64,000 nt of DNA from Beaufortia kweichowensis. Taxonomy: Eukaryota; Chordata; Actinopteri; Cypriniformes; Gastromyzontidae. The stretch is from the NCBI GenBank assembly GCA_019155185.1, contig CM032797.1, positions 11,332,881 to 11,396,880 of the forward strand, read 5' to 3'. The notes beneath the pieces are model-generated. The model was not told the DNA's origin, searched no databases, and saw nothing but the letters and a program-made list of their open reading frames with translations. Below, piece after piece: positions 1-13,045 of this stretch. Position numbers and translations under genes: made by a program. The first letter of the stretch is position 1; the number at the start of each line of letters is the position of its first letter.

Positions 1-544
1 ACATAAGACAGGTATGTAATAATAATTAAATTATTACAAAGCTAAATAAAAATATTTTTTACAAAGAATTGATGATCATTTTCAGTCGACGTCACAAAAA
101 TATTTTTATTGTCACCTAGGGTTACCTATACCTATATTTATTAAGATATTTAAATGTAAACGACAAAAAATAAATTAAATGTATTTGTTTAAATATTCAT
201 ATATTATTTTTATATTTTTAATATGTCAATGTTTTGCCTTTTTGTCCATCATTGTTTAATAATGAATACGATATTATTTGGGGTTATATTAGCTGTCTCC
301 AAACATTTAAAATGAACGGAGGTGATTTAATTTCAGCCAGCTAATATATCTGAATTTTAGCAGACATTGACGTCTTAATTACAAGAGCAATAATATCAGC
401 TTTCACACAGATTATTCTTTGCCTATTTGGATTGGTTTGTTTGACGTGGAGGATGTAAGGTAGTCTGGGGATATGTGAGAGGTGTCAGTCAAGTTAAGGA
501 GGGTGACCTTTTTACTTTGACTTTCTGTTTTGACTAAAGCTGAT

Positions 545-578
<34 letters not shown>
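545..578. repeat. (TA)n followed by (TATG)n microsatellite
   Basis: An alternating TA run of about 22 bases passes into TATG units. It is a simple repeat with no coding meaning; the short ORFs crossing it on both strands translate it as alternating Ile-Tyr. Confidence 0.9.
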
Positions 579-579
<1 letters not shown>

Positions 580-2203
580 CAGCTCTGGGGAGATTTTCTC
601 TCCTTGTGTGCATGTATTGTTAAGTGAGCAACGTGTCTTATGTGGTATTAGTATTGCTTTTGCAGAAAAAAAGTTTAATGTTGACATAACCACTGAAAAA
701 AAACTGAAAAAGGAGGGCCAATACAAAGTCATCATTTTGTTATGTTTGTTTGAATGTGAGCTGAAATGTATTACATCATTGGATAAAATGATGTAGTCCT
801 CATTTAGCCTATTTTCCCATGCTCATCTTATCTCTTGACAATTCAAAGTGTTATTGCAATAAGAAAAAAACTCAAGCTAAAAGTTTGGAATTAGTTTAGT
901 ATTCTGGAATGCTAATCTTATTCTTGTTAAATGTTTTCATGTTTATTCTATCTATTTCTTTGGTAATGTTGCTCTGGACACGATATACCTCCAGTCCTTT
1001 ACAATAAATACCCAGATGTTTTCATATAAAAACAGATACAGGGTGCATCTCAGTATGAAAATGAATATCTGGTTGCTTCTGTCTGAGCAACTTTTTGTCT
1101 TATTTCTTGGTCATTTTGACACCTACTGTATACTAGTGACTCTTTTGTATCTGTACAGACAGATTCTCGTTTTTCTAGGGTTCACTTTATCTCTGTCTTG
1201 AGATCGATAGAAAGAATGTCTGGAGATTCCTCTACCCAAGATCTATCCCACTAAATACTGTTTTTAAATATTATTATTTAATGTAATCCGTAATTATTAT
1301 TCAGTCATCCTGCCAGTGTAAAGATTTGTTTTGTTTATTGTAGATCTCTCTTATTGTTCTGAACTTTTGAACTTGAATGCATAAATTATACATGGGACAT
1401 ATTTTTCTCTGCAGTGCAGAAACAAAACATTCTTGAAGAAATGGTTTGCAAAAGAAAAAAAAGTTAGGCTTTTCATTTATTTTTTGTATGCCGTTCTTTT
1501 ATTCATTGACTTTCATTCATGAAGTTGAGATCTGATGGAAGTGGGGTGGGGGTTGTGCTGTAACATGACACTGAAGGTCTAGGAGGTGAGGGGTCTCAGA
1601 GCTCCTTGACTTTGAGTAAATGGGGTCTGACAGGTTGATCGGGAGCGCTGTGGTTATGTTTCCTCACCAGTTCTGCTGGCATTGCAGCTAAGGGCAATGC
1701 AGGAAAAGAAACCCCCTTTGGCAGATGTATGACAGCACAGTGAGTCTCCAGACGCTGAGGGGAAAACAAAGCACTCGATGGTGGCTTGTGCATAAAACGA
1801 TAGTGGTGGGGAAATGTACTGAAGCAGCGGTGCATTTTGGCTTTAATGGTAGTCCAAAACATTGTGAGGATCATTCATCATGTTTGTTAACACCAGAATA
1901 CATGACTTAAGCAATTTCCTGTATTATTAGTGAAATAATTTTTAGAAATAATTTTCTACATCTGTTTGACCTCTTCTTAGATGTGTAAATTGTTGATTAT
2001 AACAGTCTCTCTTACATCAGAGGATTTATTTATATAAAAATGTATATGAAAAAACCCTGCTGTGTGTTTAAATGTAAGCATGATAGTCACATATATTTCA
2101 TTAGTTGTCTAGAAATAATGTCTATTAAATATTTTAATATTTAATACTTAATCTGAAATATTTCTTATTTGTTTTGGCTTTTGACATGTTTTTCAAAACT
2201 TAA

Positions 2204-2640
2204 TTAATTATTTACATGTTTAAATTGAATTTTGAATCCCACATAATGAATCTGCAAATACAGATATGTGTTGTGTCTGGTCACCAATGTCCCATTCCAG
2301 ATAAACTTCCCATTGTAGTTTCCATCTATATCTTTGTGATGGTTGCGTGTCAATGGCATGCAGTCCTCAGATGCTCTTGTAGCTGAGGAAATGGGCATGA
2401 TGACAGCTCGCAATACAGCTAGGGGGCTCTGAACCTCTGCTATCATGCAGAGCACAGGAAACAGAGATTACAACATGACCACGACACGGAAGTTATACCC
2501 AAAACACGTACATTTAAGTGTCTGTCTCCCCGCAACTCGGCTCCATCAAAATGCTTTGTCTCGTCGCCACAAAGGAGTGGTGATTTACTTCCGGTACAAA
2601 GTGGTGCGGTTCTGAATGACCTGTAAATAATATTAGGATG
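2204..2640. other. unexplained complex patch with paired ETS-like words
   Basis: The patch contains a minus-strand reading frame (ATG near 2,446, stop near 2,204) of about 80 residues with no family resemblance I recognise. Beside it is a slightly CpG-richer stretch at 2,480-2,620 with two opposed ETS-type words, CGGAAG near 2,487 and ACTTCCGG near 2,588. It could be a promoter fragment, a conserved element or an old pseudo-exon. Nothing in the sequence decides between these. Confidence 0.2.
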
Positions 2641-3099
2641 TTTTTAAAGTCAACATCGTTGGGTTTGGCTTGTCCAGTTAGCTGTTAGATGTCAGTGTGG
2701 GGTCAAACCATATCTTTCTATATTGCCAGGCATGTATTATGACAGTATAATTTTTTTATATTTATTTTTTCTAGTTATTTTACTATAATATTTTAAATGT
2801 TTTGCTAGTGAGTGACAGATTCTAAATGTGAAATAGATTTCTGAAATAGAATTTTTCCCGTATGCTGCCGTTCACATCATAGCTGAAGATCACAGGCATT
2901 AGTAAAGGGCCTGGGACAAGCCAAACAGCTGCCTTTGAGATTGCAAACGTTTGGCTTATGTTAGACTTTCTATTGCATGATTAATGTGTTTGTAAATTTC
3001 AGTATGATTGCTTTGAAAATTTTTTAATGTAAGCCTAGAACGAAACATTGTCCTAAATGTGTTTTGAAAGACAGTTTTCATATCCTAACAAGAGAAAAG

Positions 3100-3960
3100 C
3101 GTCTAGACGTACAGTATGGCTTTGAAGTCGTTCTTACCTGTCCCAGGTGACATAACGATAGACCTAAACCCTCAGTCCTAAAACTCTCTATGGATGTGTT
3201 TCATACGGAACTGCTGTCTCTTGAGAGCGCCTGTAATATGTGAATGGAAAGAATCCAGAAGAAGGGCTGGAAGGAAGCAAAATTCTTTTCATCTACCCAG
3301 ACTCAAGGCACGTTGGTCTGAGAAATTAATCCAATGAAAACCCCTCTGGAAAAGCAACATGTACTGCTCAGTTACACCACAGATTGAACTTGAACTCATT
3401 TGAATCAACAATGAGATGTGCATTCCTCTATGATACATTCATATTTAAAGCTTTGGAAGGCCTTTTAACCCTCGAGCGAACATCACCATTGACATTGAGC
3501 CGCAGCGGTTCCAGAACAAAACATAAGTCTGAATGGAGTGTTTGATTGAAATGGACCTTTTACACATCAAACCCCATAAAGATCACCCCCTGTTAGGTTG
3601 CGTCTGTGTCCGTGATATCAGTCTGTACAGTCACCTCGCATTTATATCCTCTCACTATGATCTGCTGGTTTTATGTCTATGTAATGCTGGCATGGTGCTT
3701 AAAACCTGGCAGGGCACTTAGCCCCCCTCTGAGAGAAAAAGAAAGGAAATGCACAGTGTAAAGCCCCCCTCCGCTCTCATCTGGTAGTGATTTGTCTTTG
3801 CCTGTGTACCATTGGCCCTCATTCAGCATGGCGTCTGCCACAGTCAGAGTCAGGGGAGTGCTCTGATTACAGTCGTGATGAGTGAGAGAGAGAGCCTGCG
3901 ACTGTTGGTGGCCAGATCAGCAGGTAACACTGACCTCAGACCATGTGCTATACAAATATA
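3100..3960. promoter_or_regulatory. candidate conserved non-coding element(s)
   Basis: About 850 bp of mixed composition without simple or interspersed repeats, contrasting with AT-rich flanks. The second half (3,720-3,950) has two short C-runs separated by a purine-rich segment. No splice-bounded coding frame is visible. The call rests on texture alone, so a multi-fish alignment is needed to test it. Confidence 0.25.
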
Positions 3961-4086
3961 TGGATGTTAAGGACATGTTAAGTGACCTTTAGTCTCGTTT
4001 CATTCAAGAGATTACAGTTATTGCTGATGTTTGAATAATCGTGAGTGTTTATGCAGTAGTAAACGTTTATACACTTTCTTCGCCAG

Positions 4087-4101
4087 ACACACACACACAC
4101 A
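4087..4101. repeat. (AC)n microsatellite
   Basis: A short uninterrupted AC run of about 15 bases. Confidence 0.9.
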
Positions 4102-5249
4102 AACTCTGTGATTGTTGTAGAGCCCCTCACCCCATTCTATTGTTACTGGAAGTCCTTATTAATAGGAAACAAACATCTTGTTTGACTTCTTTGCTGTACA
4201 GTACATAATTACTTCTTCTAGCAAAGAGAATAAATGAAGAGCAAATGGAATCTCTTGTTTAATTTTTCTCCATTAATGTCACAAGACTCAGATTTAGATG
4301 TGTGTTTGCTAGGATTTCTCATTAAATTTCAACATGTTCAAAAAACTTATCTGTGCTATCTATTTTTCAGATTTTATGTATACTGTATGTTGTTTTTTAC
4401 AATGAATATTCCAGTGTAGTACATGCCATATAAATAGAATATTTAAAGGGATCCTAAACTTCCTAAAATAGGCAATGTGCCATAATGATACATCACTGTA
4501 TCACCGTGAAAATAATTTACCCTTATTTTTCAAGACATTTGATTGATATATTTATAAATACGGGTGCAATCTGACATTTGAAACAGATCATTTTAAACAG
4601 ATGAAGTGTCTTTGGAGAGCATCAGATAATGTTGTCAAAGAGATAGCAAATTCACTGGGAATTGATGTAGATTAAAAATATCAGATTTAAAAGAACAAAT
4701 GTTTTTTTTGTAAAATATCTTTTAGAATTCATTACTGCAATTACAGGGTTTTAAAGGTTTTAATGGTTTTAAGGGTTTTAACAAAAGATGTTGCAAAAGA
4801 CAATGTAAATATAATGAAATATTTACAGTATTTTATCAGTTTAGTTTAATGAAGCAATAGATAATTTATTGTATTTTGTTGTACTTTTTGCAAACAACTC
4901 CAAATATTTAATATCTTATATTAAGATGAATTTTGTATTTAAGCTCTGAGAATGTAAATTCAAACTCCACTCTGTATATAATATTAATTCTGCAGATTTA
5001 TAGGAAATGTCAAAAGGGTAGTAATCTTAAGATTTACAAAAACAAAACAGAGCTTAACATGTGGGTCTGCAGTGAGCATCAGTCCAAAACCTAAAGAAAA
5101 ATAAACACCACAAATGTTTATCCCGTTGTGCATTCAAAAGGGTTTCATTCCTTACATTTAAGAGCTATATTTGAATAGAGCTCACCGTACATGCATGAAA
5201 AACTCTATTTGGATACTTTTCTATGAGTGTGCCTTGTCTGTTTTGCAGA

Positions 5250-5465
5250 TTCTTGCTCTTTGACGTTCCCGTTTAAAGGTGTGAAGAAGAAACAAGTGAG
5301 TGGGGAAGAAAAGGCAGCTTTTGAGTAGAAGGCAGGCGTGAAGCAGCCGCGGTGACAGTAATCTACTCAATTATTTCAGCTATGGCAACAGAGAGGCAGA
5401 GAGCTGAAGCCGTGCACCTGTCCCAGCAGCCTCCTCACCTCACTGCAGCTGTATGCACACCAAAA
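5250..5465. promoter_or_regulatory. candidate conserved non-coding element
   Basis: A GC-moderate block in an AT-rich neighbourhood, with several CAGCTG/CACCTG-like E-box words (for example the ends of the block near 5,380-5,450) and no coding frame of note. Regulatory function is inferred from composition only. Confidence 0.25.
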
Positions 5466-6019
5466 GCATGACATCACCACACACTTTTCAAGCAAAGGTT
5501 CTTTCTAGTTTTAGGTGTCGATGTTGGATGTATTTTCATACTGGTCTTCACAATGCTGAATAGTTTTAAACTGTGTGAGCATATCATGAAATGGCTATGA
5601 CATCATATAGCTAACAATAATGAAAAGATACAGCAAGCACACAAACAGCCACAGATTTTAAGATTCTGGATGTCTTTCTCTGCACTCTGTTTGACTTTTA
5701 GCAAGAATTCCACCTTGAAATCTTTCTAAAAACAAACAGAACGTGCATTTGCGTTTGAACATGCTACTCTTGTTTATTTTTTCAAATTATTCAAATACAT
5801 GTAGCCTTTGGGATATCTTGATAATTGCAAAAGAAATAAATAGTGAATTACCTTGCAAACAGCTGTCGATCGAGCTTAATTTTATAATTTTCTGCTTCGC
5901 ACTGCGATTTCCAAAGCACATATTGTATTTGAATGACAAGCGTCTTTGTGTCTTTCATATTTCTGCATAATTTAATACTAAAGCTGCCAAGAAATTTGTT
6001 CTCCCCAGGGGAAAGTGAT

Positions 6020-6300
6020 AAAGATCAGGGTCAGCGGGGTAGTGAACCACCATTTCTGGGCGAATAGCTTTAAAAAAAAATCACACCAGCAGCTAAAGAT
6101 AAATAAGGTGCATAAATAGGCTCTTGAGAGGAGGGAAACCAATCTTTCAGGAATCGAAACGATCCGACTTGGCCTCCCCCTTCTATCGGCCCTCCTGACT
6201 TGAGGCATGGCAATGCCCTCTCACGCTGGGCCTCTAATTATTTCATCATGTAGCAGGAAATCCTGCCAGGCCTACATAAACAGCTTGGGGAAGGGGGGTG
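6020..6300. promoter_or_regulatory. candidate conserved non-coding element
   Basis: Complex sequence with an AT-hook-like A run, a GATAA word, homeodomain-type CTAATTA near 6,232 and a GC-rich core around 6,170-6,220. It is typical of vertebrate developmental enhancers, but no comparison was possible here. Confidence 0.3.
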
Positions 6301-7539
6301 GGGGGTGATCTCCCATTCAGAACTCTGGTGACATCTGACATGTGTACACACACACACCCACCTCACCCAACCCCTCCACCGCCAGCCCGAGACCCAGACC
6401 TGTGCCTTCATACACCCCCTTAAATCCAGAACAACTTCTTCAGGTCCTGTCTGACCATCAATAAACAACCCATGTTATATTTCTATTATGGCCGTCGGTT
6501 CCTGAGGTGAAGTGGAGCAGTAGTGGTGAAAAATAGTCCTTGGCCAGCGCTGTGCATAAATTATATGGTACCTAAACTCTCGGCAGGAAGCCTTTTTACA
6601 CACACAGTGTTTTTCTTACTGACTGGCCGCTCTTCGACTCCGGTCTGCAGCGCTGGGGATTCACACTTAGAAGTGGCTGCTGTTCTGACCGGTTGTTGTT
6701 TTAAAGAATAACAGGAGAGGACTGACCCCTAAAGTTTGGGCGGTCTTGAAATACCCATGCGCATGCTATGTATGTACAATAAGGAGAGAACAAGACAGAT
6801 GTATGTCAAAGGCCTTAAAAGTAACTGATGCATCCCAATGTTGAAACTCCACATGAAGTGACCACACATGTCGTCTCTGCAACAATGTGACGTGTCCTGA
6901 ATCCCATGAATACACGAGGGATATTTATGTCCAAACCGTCTACAAGCTGTGAGAAATACTTGCCTTGTAACGAAAAAGTAGGCTCGTTTATCATGAACCG
7001 CCATCTGTCAAAATAGTTTTGGCAGACGATGGCATGCCTCAGCCTGAACGTGGCAGCGGCTTCTAAATTGACTGTTTGCGTGTCAGAAAGTAATCGTTCC
7101 TCTCGGGGGTTTTGTCACCTTCTGTTTAAAGTTACGCAGACCCTCAAAATAGAGTCATTTCATAACAAACATGAGCAGGACAAAAAAGTCACCTGAACAT
7201 GAGTGTTGATGTCAAATCAAAATGTAAGATTACTTTGAACCGTTAAAATCTTTTGACTTGTGTGTCACAAATAGTTCTAGCTGTCACAACACAAGTTATA
7301 TTTTCACCAATTATTGGCTCAAAAACTAAAGCTCATTTTATCATCAGCTTCACTGTCCAGCTCCAACAATGCAGACATATTTTATTTTTTGTGCAGATTG
7401 TAGATAACACATACACACAAACATACACACAACCCTTATTTTCGGAACACAAAGATAGGCCCCGCTGACTCAGGGGATGTCTTGTGTGCGCCTGTATGAA
7501 ACTGCATCTGTAGCAAGTGTTGACAGATCGGCAGACAGA

Positions 7540-7780
7540 TTTAACCAGATAACAGCAGATTTTCCCGGCTAGTAACCATTTCCTCTAGACAACGAGTTAC
7601 TGAGGGAGATTAAATGACATTACAAAGAGAATCATTTTATGCTCCATTGGGTTACACAAGGCAACGTCTGAGGGCTCGTGTCAATAAACATTGGTGCTAA
7701 TTGTTATTGCAGCTAATTAAATGAACTAATAGAACAGCACAAATAACATGACAGGAAATCTTCCCTGAACATAATGTAGA
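7540..7780. promoter_or_regulatory. candidate conserved non-coding element
   Basis: A non-repetitive block with clustered homeodomain cores (GCTAATTG and GCTAATTAAATG within 7,695-7,730), an AGATAA GATA-type word and a CAATAAA-type word. It has no coding frame. The motif clustering resembles enhancers bound by LIM or other homeodomain proteins; the function is inferred. Confidence 0.3.
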
Positions 7781-8608
7781 TTATTGCTAAGATGAATCCA
7801 TTACTCGTCTTTAGGATATAATGGTGATAATAGACATGTTGGTAAGATCTCATGTGATTTATTTTATTTTATTGAAAGATCAGGCTGTTGAAATAAAATT
7901 CTGAATGCACTATTAATTGATTTGTATTAAAGTATATGCCAAATGTATAACTGTGATAAATGGGGCATATCCTGTATCCTATATCCTATCCTATATTGTA
8001 TGCAGCAAAAAACAACATTGAGGAATGAAACAGTTGTTGAGATATAATAAGAGTACACATGTGAGACTCCTTTTTCTGACAAGAGATTCACATCATAATC
8101 TGATCTGAAATTTGAGTTTTTTAAAATGAATACACAATTAAAACATATTTTACCACAAACTCAATTCCCATACCACAGCAGTGTGCCCTCTGAACCCATA
8201 ATGTAGTGTGCCATTACATTTCACACTTTCTGTGTCAAAAAGGTAAATAATAACATGTGGTAGAGGCATGTCAGAGCTTGTGTACATACATGCTGAAGTG
8301 CTTACAGAAGAAATGAAGTGTGCCAACACAGTGAGCAAACACAGCAGCAAAAAAAACACAGACCAGATAGAAAACGCAACAATTCCTTTGTTTCCCTACA
8401 TGCCCCCCACACACCTGTCATTAGATTAAGCACAACACGGGTCAACTACACACACCCATCACACTCCATCAGTGTTTTCACACAGCGAGTACTCTGACAG
8501 TTTCAACCTCCGTAACACTGACTTAAGATATTATAGACAAGACTGGGCAATTACGTTCACTGCTGTAGGTCGTAACATTTAAAAGGCTCATTTAATATAC
8601 TGTATTAA

Positions 8609-8729
8609 GTTTAACCTGTTAACTGTCACTTGGTTTCACTATTCACTTTAATATTTCATAGTGGAATTCTAATCTAATCCTGACAAACTATATATTGATG
8701 GAAAGGTCTAAGACTCAAGAATAAATCTA
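8609..8729. repeat. dispersed repeat, copy A (second copy at 55,806-55,912)
   Basis: This stretch aligns by eye over about 110 bp with 55,806-55,912. Both share a GTTAACTGTCACTT start, the words TTTAATATTTCATAG, TTCTAATCTAATC and TGACAAACTATATAT, and a CTCAA(A/G)AATAAA end. That is roughly 80-85% identity with small indels. I do not recognise the family. Terminal repeats are not obvious, so it may be a fragment of a larger interspersed element. Confidence 0.65.
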
Positions 8730-8759
8730 TCTTTTAGTGTGTTGTATTGAATTCCATGA

Positions 8760-9080
8760 AACTCTTCAGTATCTCACACCACATGTTGTCCGTTCCTCCA
8801 AGGTGCCTCAATCAGGATGATGCTCCACTCCTCCTGTGGTGTTGGTATGCCTGCCGCCTCCAGCTCAGCCCTGATTGTCCACGAGCGAAGCATCATATCA
8901 GGGGGTCTCATCAAACAAATAATAGCCCTAAATTGACAATCAGAACAAGAGGGACCTTCCTCCGGTAAGTCTGTGAGCTTTTTCTGGTGATTAGGGAGTG
9001 CCAATAATGCAGCAGCTTCTATATTGATCATTTAATAATCTCTAATTCTTCTCTGCCGTTATATTAGAGGATGGGTTTAA
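8760..9080. promoter_or_regulatory. candidate conserved non-coding element
   Basis: A complex block carrying open frames on both strands (85 residues on the minus strand) that resemble no protein I know. It ends in an AT-rich homeodomain-like stretch with TTTAATAATCTCTAATTC near 9,029-9,046. Overlapping open frames with no splice sites argue for conserved non-coding sequence rather than an exon. Confidence 0.25.
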
Positions 9081-10360
9081 CTGCATAGGAACCAACATTA
9101 CTCTCCTATTATTTGTTTTTGTGGGAGACGTGTATTTAAAGAACAACACTTTACATTGATTTCTATGGGTGTGCTGTCCTTGGAACTCAACTACTGAGGT
9201 GTTTCAAGTAATGACTGGGTCAGATATGAACAAACCCAACTAAACCACCCAACCACACTAAAAGTGTACAGCAATGACAGTAGTAATGCAAAATTCATTG
9301 GTTCAAGTCCCAGGAAGTACATGTACTGTTTAAAAATTATATGCTGAGGAAGAATTTTTTCACCTCATTTACTCACTATATAGAAAATTAATATCAGAAA
9401 TGAATTAGTTTAATTTCAGAAATACATTATTACTCATACATAATTTAGTCATTGTACAGCTTTAAAAACACAAACGTCTGAATAACACAAAGACTTCCGA
9501 ATGGTGTTTCTGTCTCCTTCCCTGCTAACTGACCCTTTTGTCTCTGTGTCCATAGCACAGGAGCAATATTTGTGACTAACCCGGACGTTAACCCTATTAT
9601 TTTGGTTTGTTTAGACCATTTACTGGGCTAAAAATAACCCATCACTTACCACCTGTTATTTATCAATTTCCGCCAATTGCGTGCCTGAAAGCGTGACTTG
9701 AGGGCTGTTCGGAACGGCCAATGTAAAACAGGATAAAAAATACAAAAACATTATTCTGAAGTCATCTGTCTCAAAAATATCTGAACGCCAAAAGATACGT
9801 CAAGGGTTAGCCTGACTACAGAGAGGAGTGTTGTGAAACCGTGCCAAATTATGCCCACATCAAAGACTTTAAAGAGTACTATTTGATACTGACAGGAAAA
9901 CAGTTGCAGATATGGAACTGCATGATAAACAAATAAGCCTTTCTTAAAGCGGACTAAAGAAGATTAAAGTTTGCACAATGACAAATGTGTCAAAACACTT
10001 TTTGTGGTTTAATGCATGTTCATGTTTTTTCTTTTCCCCTTAAAGGATTTTGTCAAGTGTCCTGAAATAACAAAAAAATGCTTTGAAATCCTGAACCTAT
10101 CAACACTCTTCATTTGGAGTGTTTACAAGAATAAAATCCTTTTGGAAAGATTAGAGGAAGGTTTACGTTTTGATGTTGGCACATGCAGGGGTGTCTTGAT
10201 GTATCGGTTCATTACAGAACAACAAAAAGAAAAACATGAGAATTATCAATTGTTGTTTAAATTGACATTTCACAAGGGAGAAATTGGGGCTTTTGATGCA
10301 CATCTCTGCATTTCATGTTAATATTTGTACATTAACATGAATTGGGGGAATTAAGGCAAA

Positions 10361-10510
10361 TTTCTTTATTTACTCATCCTGATGTTATTCTAAACCTGTT
10401 CCAAAAGCCACCGAGCAGAATGTTCAAGCTGTTCTTTGTCAATAAAAGACAAAGTGCCTAGTCTCCATCCACTTTACCAATATGATAAAACAACAGCTTG
10501 GACTCTGTTG
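10361..10510. repeat. degenerate half of the foldback element family
   Basis: It begins with TTTACTCATCCTGATGTTAT and continues into an AACCTGTTCCAAA word, the same left-arm consensus seen in the complete copies at 12,285 and 31,857. The rest has decayed or belongs to a divergent subfamily. Confidence 0.45.
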
Positions 10511-10739
10511 AGCATTTTAGTCTCCACATCTAGTCCTATTCACTAACACATTTACAGTCCTAAAAACATCATACTCAAGTGTAAAGACATCACCCCAGTA
10601 GGATGTTTATGCACAGTCAATTTCAGCAGTAAAGCAATTCACACAGCCCCTCCACACACAAACATTAGTATCACGCAAGTACTTCGGCGAGACCGGTGTA
10701 CCATACAATCTCAAGGCTGTTTTGAGAAACGTGCACTAA

Positions 10740-11060
10740 CATGAAGGATTTTCCATATCGTTTAGTCTTGCCCTCCCTACAGATATGATGTATAAAAGGG
10801 CCTAGCGTGCCTTGATCCCTCCGAGGCTTGTTCCAGCCAATGAAGATGAATGGCTGTTATCACAGATCCCATCTGAAAACATGGCACTCTTCTGTGGCTT
10901 CTTTGATGCAACTCCCATGTAGGACAACCACTGAAATGTCCAACAACGGGGAAGTGCCAATCAGATTGGCTTTGGGTGCAATAACACACGACTGTAGCAA
11001 TGTTTTGTTATATCTCATGATGGTGGTGGTGCGGGTGGTGCTTACAGCTGTGGAAGGAAA
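10740..11060. promoter_or_regulatory. candidate conserved non-coding element
   Basis: A non-repetitive block with open frames on both strands (about 70 and 82 residues) but no recognisable protein or splice context. The GC content exceeds that of the neighbours. Regulatory function is inferred from composition only. Confidence 0.25.
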
Positions 11061-11203
11061 TTTTTGGTGTTATTAAAAAAGATGTATTAAATCCCTATCC
11101 AATCTTTTGAATCCAGTTGTAAGCAAAAAAAGAAATTTGGTTTAAAAGAAGGGATAAATTCATTTCGGGAATGTACATTTTTCTATTTAATTTCTAAGAG
11201 AAA

Positions 11204-11204
<1 letters not shown>

Positions 11205-11230
<26 letters not shown>
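11205..11230. repeat. (TC)13 microsatellite
   Basis: Thirteen perfect TC units in an otherwise AT-rich interval. Confidence 0.95.
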
Positions 11231-11235
<5 letters not shown>

Positions 11236-12284
11236 ATTGGAGAAAGTAAATTAAGAAATAACACACTTCCATTTTTAAAAATGAAAGACTGTACATCCAA
11301 ATACTGTACATCCAAGCAATGTATGCAAAGCTTTGCAAGTTGAAAGATTCAAGCAGTCACACAGTTGCATGCCATGCACAAATTTTACATTTTTGGAATC
11401 CCAAAACCAACAAGTCAGTGGCAAAAGTAAGAGTGCTAAAAAAGGGCAATCTGCATTTTTAAATCTGTTGTTTTTAAAGTAGGTCCCTGATAGACTGATC
11501 AGACCTCTTTCTACTGCTAATCATTTTTTCTAATGTGAAATGAAATCAAAGTAAGGTTAGACTGCTGATTAAGAATACATTAAGAGTACATTAGCAATTT
11601 ATGAGGGCTTGATGGCAGAGCTTGTTTGTATGTACAGTATAACAGCAGTCAATCTCTCAGCTCAGTTCTAATCACTTGATTAGCTCACAATGCATTCCAT
11701 TCATCCACCTCCACCACATGTACATGTTATTATAGAATACAGTTAAAAATCCTATTCAAGAGTTGTTTTTTTATACTTTTACTGTTTAAAGAACTAAGTA
11801 TATGTATACAATATATGTAAGCATCATAATCTTTAGAGATTTTCTGTGCAAATTTGAACTGAGCTGTTTGTTTTGGAAGATAAAGGTTTATCCAAACTTT
11901 TGAGCAAACATTTGTTTAAATAGATTTAGTTCCTCATCTGAATCCAAGCTCATTCACATAGTGTATTTGGTGTGAGCCTTTATTTTGACATGTCAGAAAA
12001 TGATCTTTATGATAAAATAACTGGACTCCCAAAGATTGTAACAGTGTGTTTTTTCATGTTCATATTCATAATGATATTTGGAATTATTCATTTCATTCAG
12101 CATTTGTAACATATTTTCTATTTTTGAAAATATATAATAATTCTGTAGTCATTATAAGAACTGTTACATACTCTAATATAAAAGTTTATTTTATATATTT
12201 GTACTGTGTAAAATAGTTTATGCTGCATGTTAAAATATTGTAAATATTGTGCAGTTCCTGTATATTCTTCTAATAGTAAAGTGA

Positions 12285-12515
12285 ACATTTTTACCCTCAT
12301 GTCATTTTAAACCTGTAGGACTTGAGAACACAAAAGATGATATTTTGAAGAATGTTGGTAACCAAACATTGGCCCTTATTGACTTGTATGGACACAAAAC
12401 CACTGAGACATTTTCCAAAATATATTTTGTCTTCCACATAAGAAAGAGTCATATCCAGGTTTTGAATGACATAAAGGTGAATAAATGATGACAGAATTTT
12501 TATTTTAAGGTAGGT
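12285..12515. mobile_element. palindromic foldback MITE (Angel-like), copy 1
   Basis: The left arm has CCCTCATGTCAT, AACCTGTAGGACTT and an AACACAAAAGATGATATTTTG word. The right arm has the inverse order: CCAAAATATATTTTG, AAGAAAGAGTCATAT, CAGGTTTTGAATGACAT and GGTGAATAAATGATGACAG. The middle reads like the family consensus about a following ACTTCCATTGTATGGACAC core. It carries no coding capacity. The family name is from memory of cyprinid repeats; the palindromic structure is seen directly. Confidence 0.8.
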
Positions 12516-12589
12516 CCCAGTGTGCTGCTTCAAAATTAGTTCTGGATTGTATTATAGACTATTTTGGTTGATGTCACAACATGCACTTT

Positions 12590-13045
12590 GTTTAAATGCG
12601 AATATACATTTACTAATTCGCAGCGGATGGCTGTTCTGACCTTTGACCTCTTTAGGGTGCTCTACTGCTAAAGTGAAACCGGTCAGGTCAGGAGATGTTT
12701 ATGGTCCTCAATGCTCTATTTCGTTCTTTTTTCCTTTCATTTCTTTCTCTACTTCCCGTGTAATTATTTCCTTCAGAGTGATGCGTGAAGTTGAGAGAGG
12801 TCAAACAGGGAAGGGTCCTTCAACCTCCTCTGCTGTCTCCGCCCCGCCACCACTTCAGAAAGTAGCAGGAAATTACAGGGGATCACATAAATTACAGCCG
12901 GCCCACCAGCGAGTGGCAGGCAGCACGCCACACATCACCGGTGTAAGGGAGGGGTCGACCCCCATCAGGCCTGAGGGGGGCTGCAGGTACCAGATGAGTA
13001 CTGTGAAACCCAGACACACACATCACATGCACTAAAACATACTGG
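12590..13045. promoter_or_regulatory. candidate enhancer with a perfect DR1 nuclear-receptor site
   Basis: A complex block next to the foldback element. At 12,637-12,649 the plus strand reads TGACCTTTGACCT, whose complement is AGGTCAAAGGTCA. That is a perfect direct repeat with one-base spacing, the class bound by HNF4, RXR/PPAR, RAR/RXR and COUP-TF receptors. The 3' half (12,850-12,990) is unusually GC-rich. A 130-codon open frame crosses it but matches nothing and has low-complexity Ser/Pro composition, so I treat it as non-coding. Confidence 0.4.

Noticed and set aside
544..796. Frames crossing the TA repeat near 545
   Set aside because: The translation is largely an Ile-Tyr run from a microsatellite; no gene evidence.
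12643..13035. 130-codon plus frame as a gene
   Set aside because: Low-complexity Ser/Pro composition, no family match, no splice context; better seen as a non-coding block with a DR1 site.
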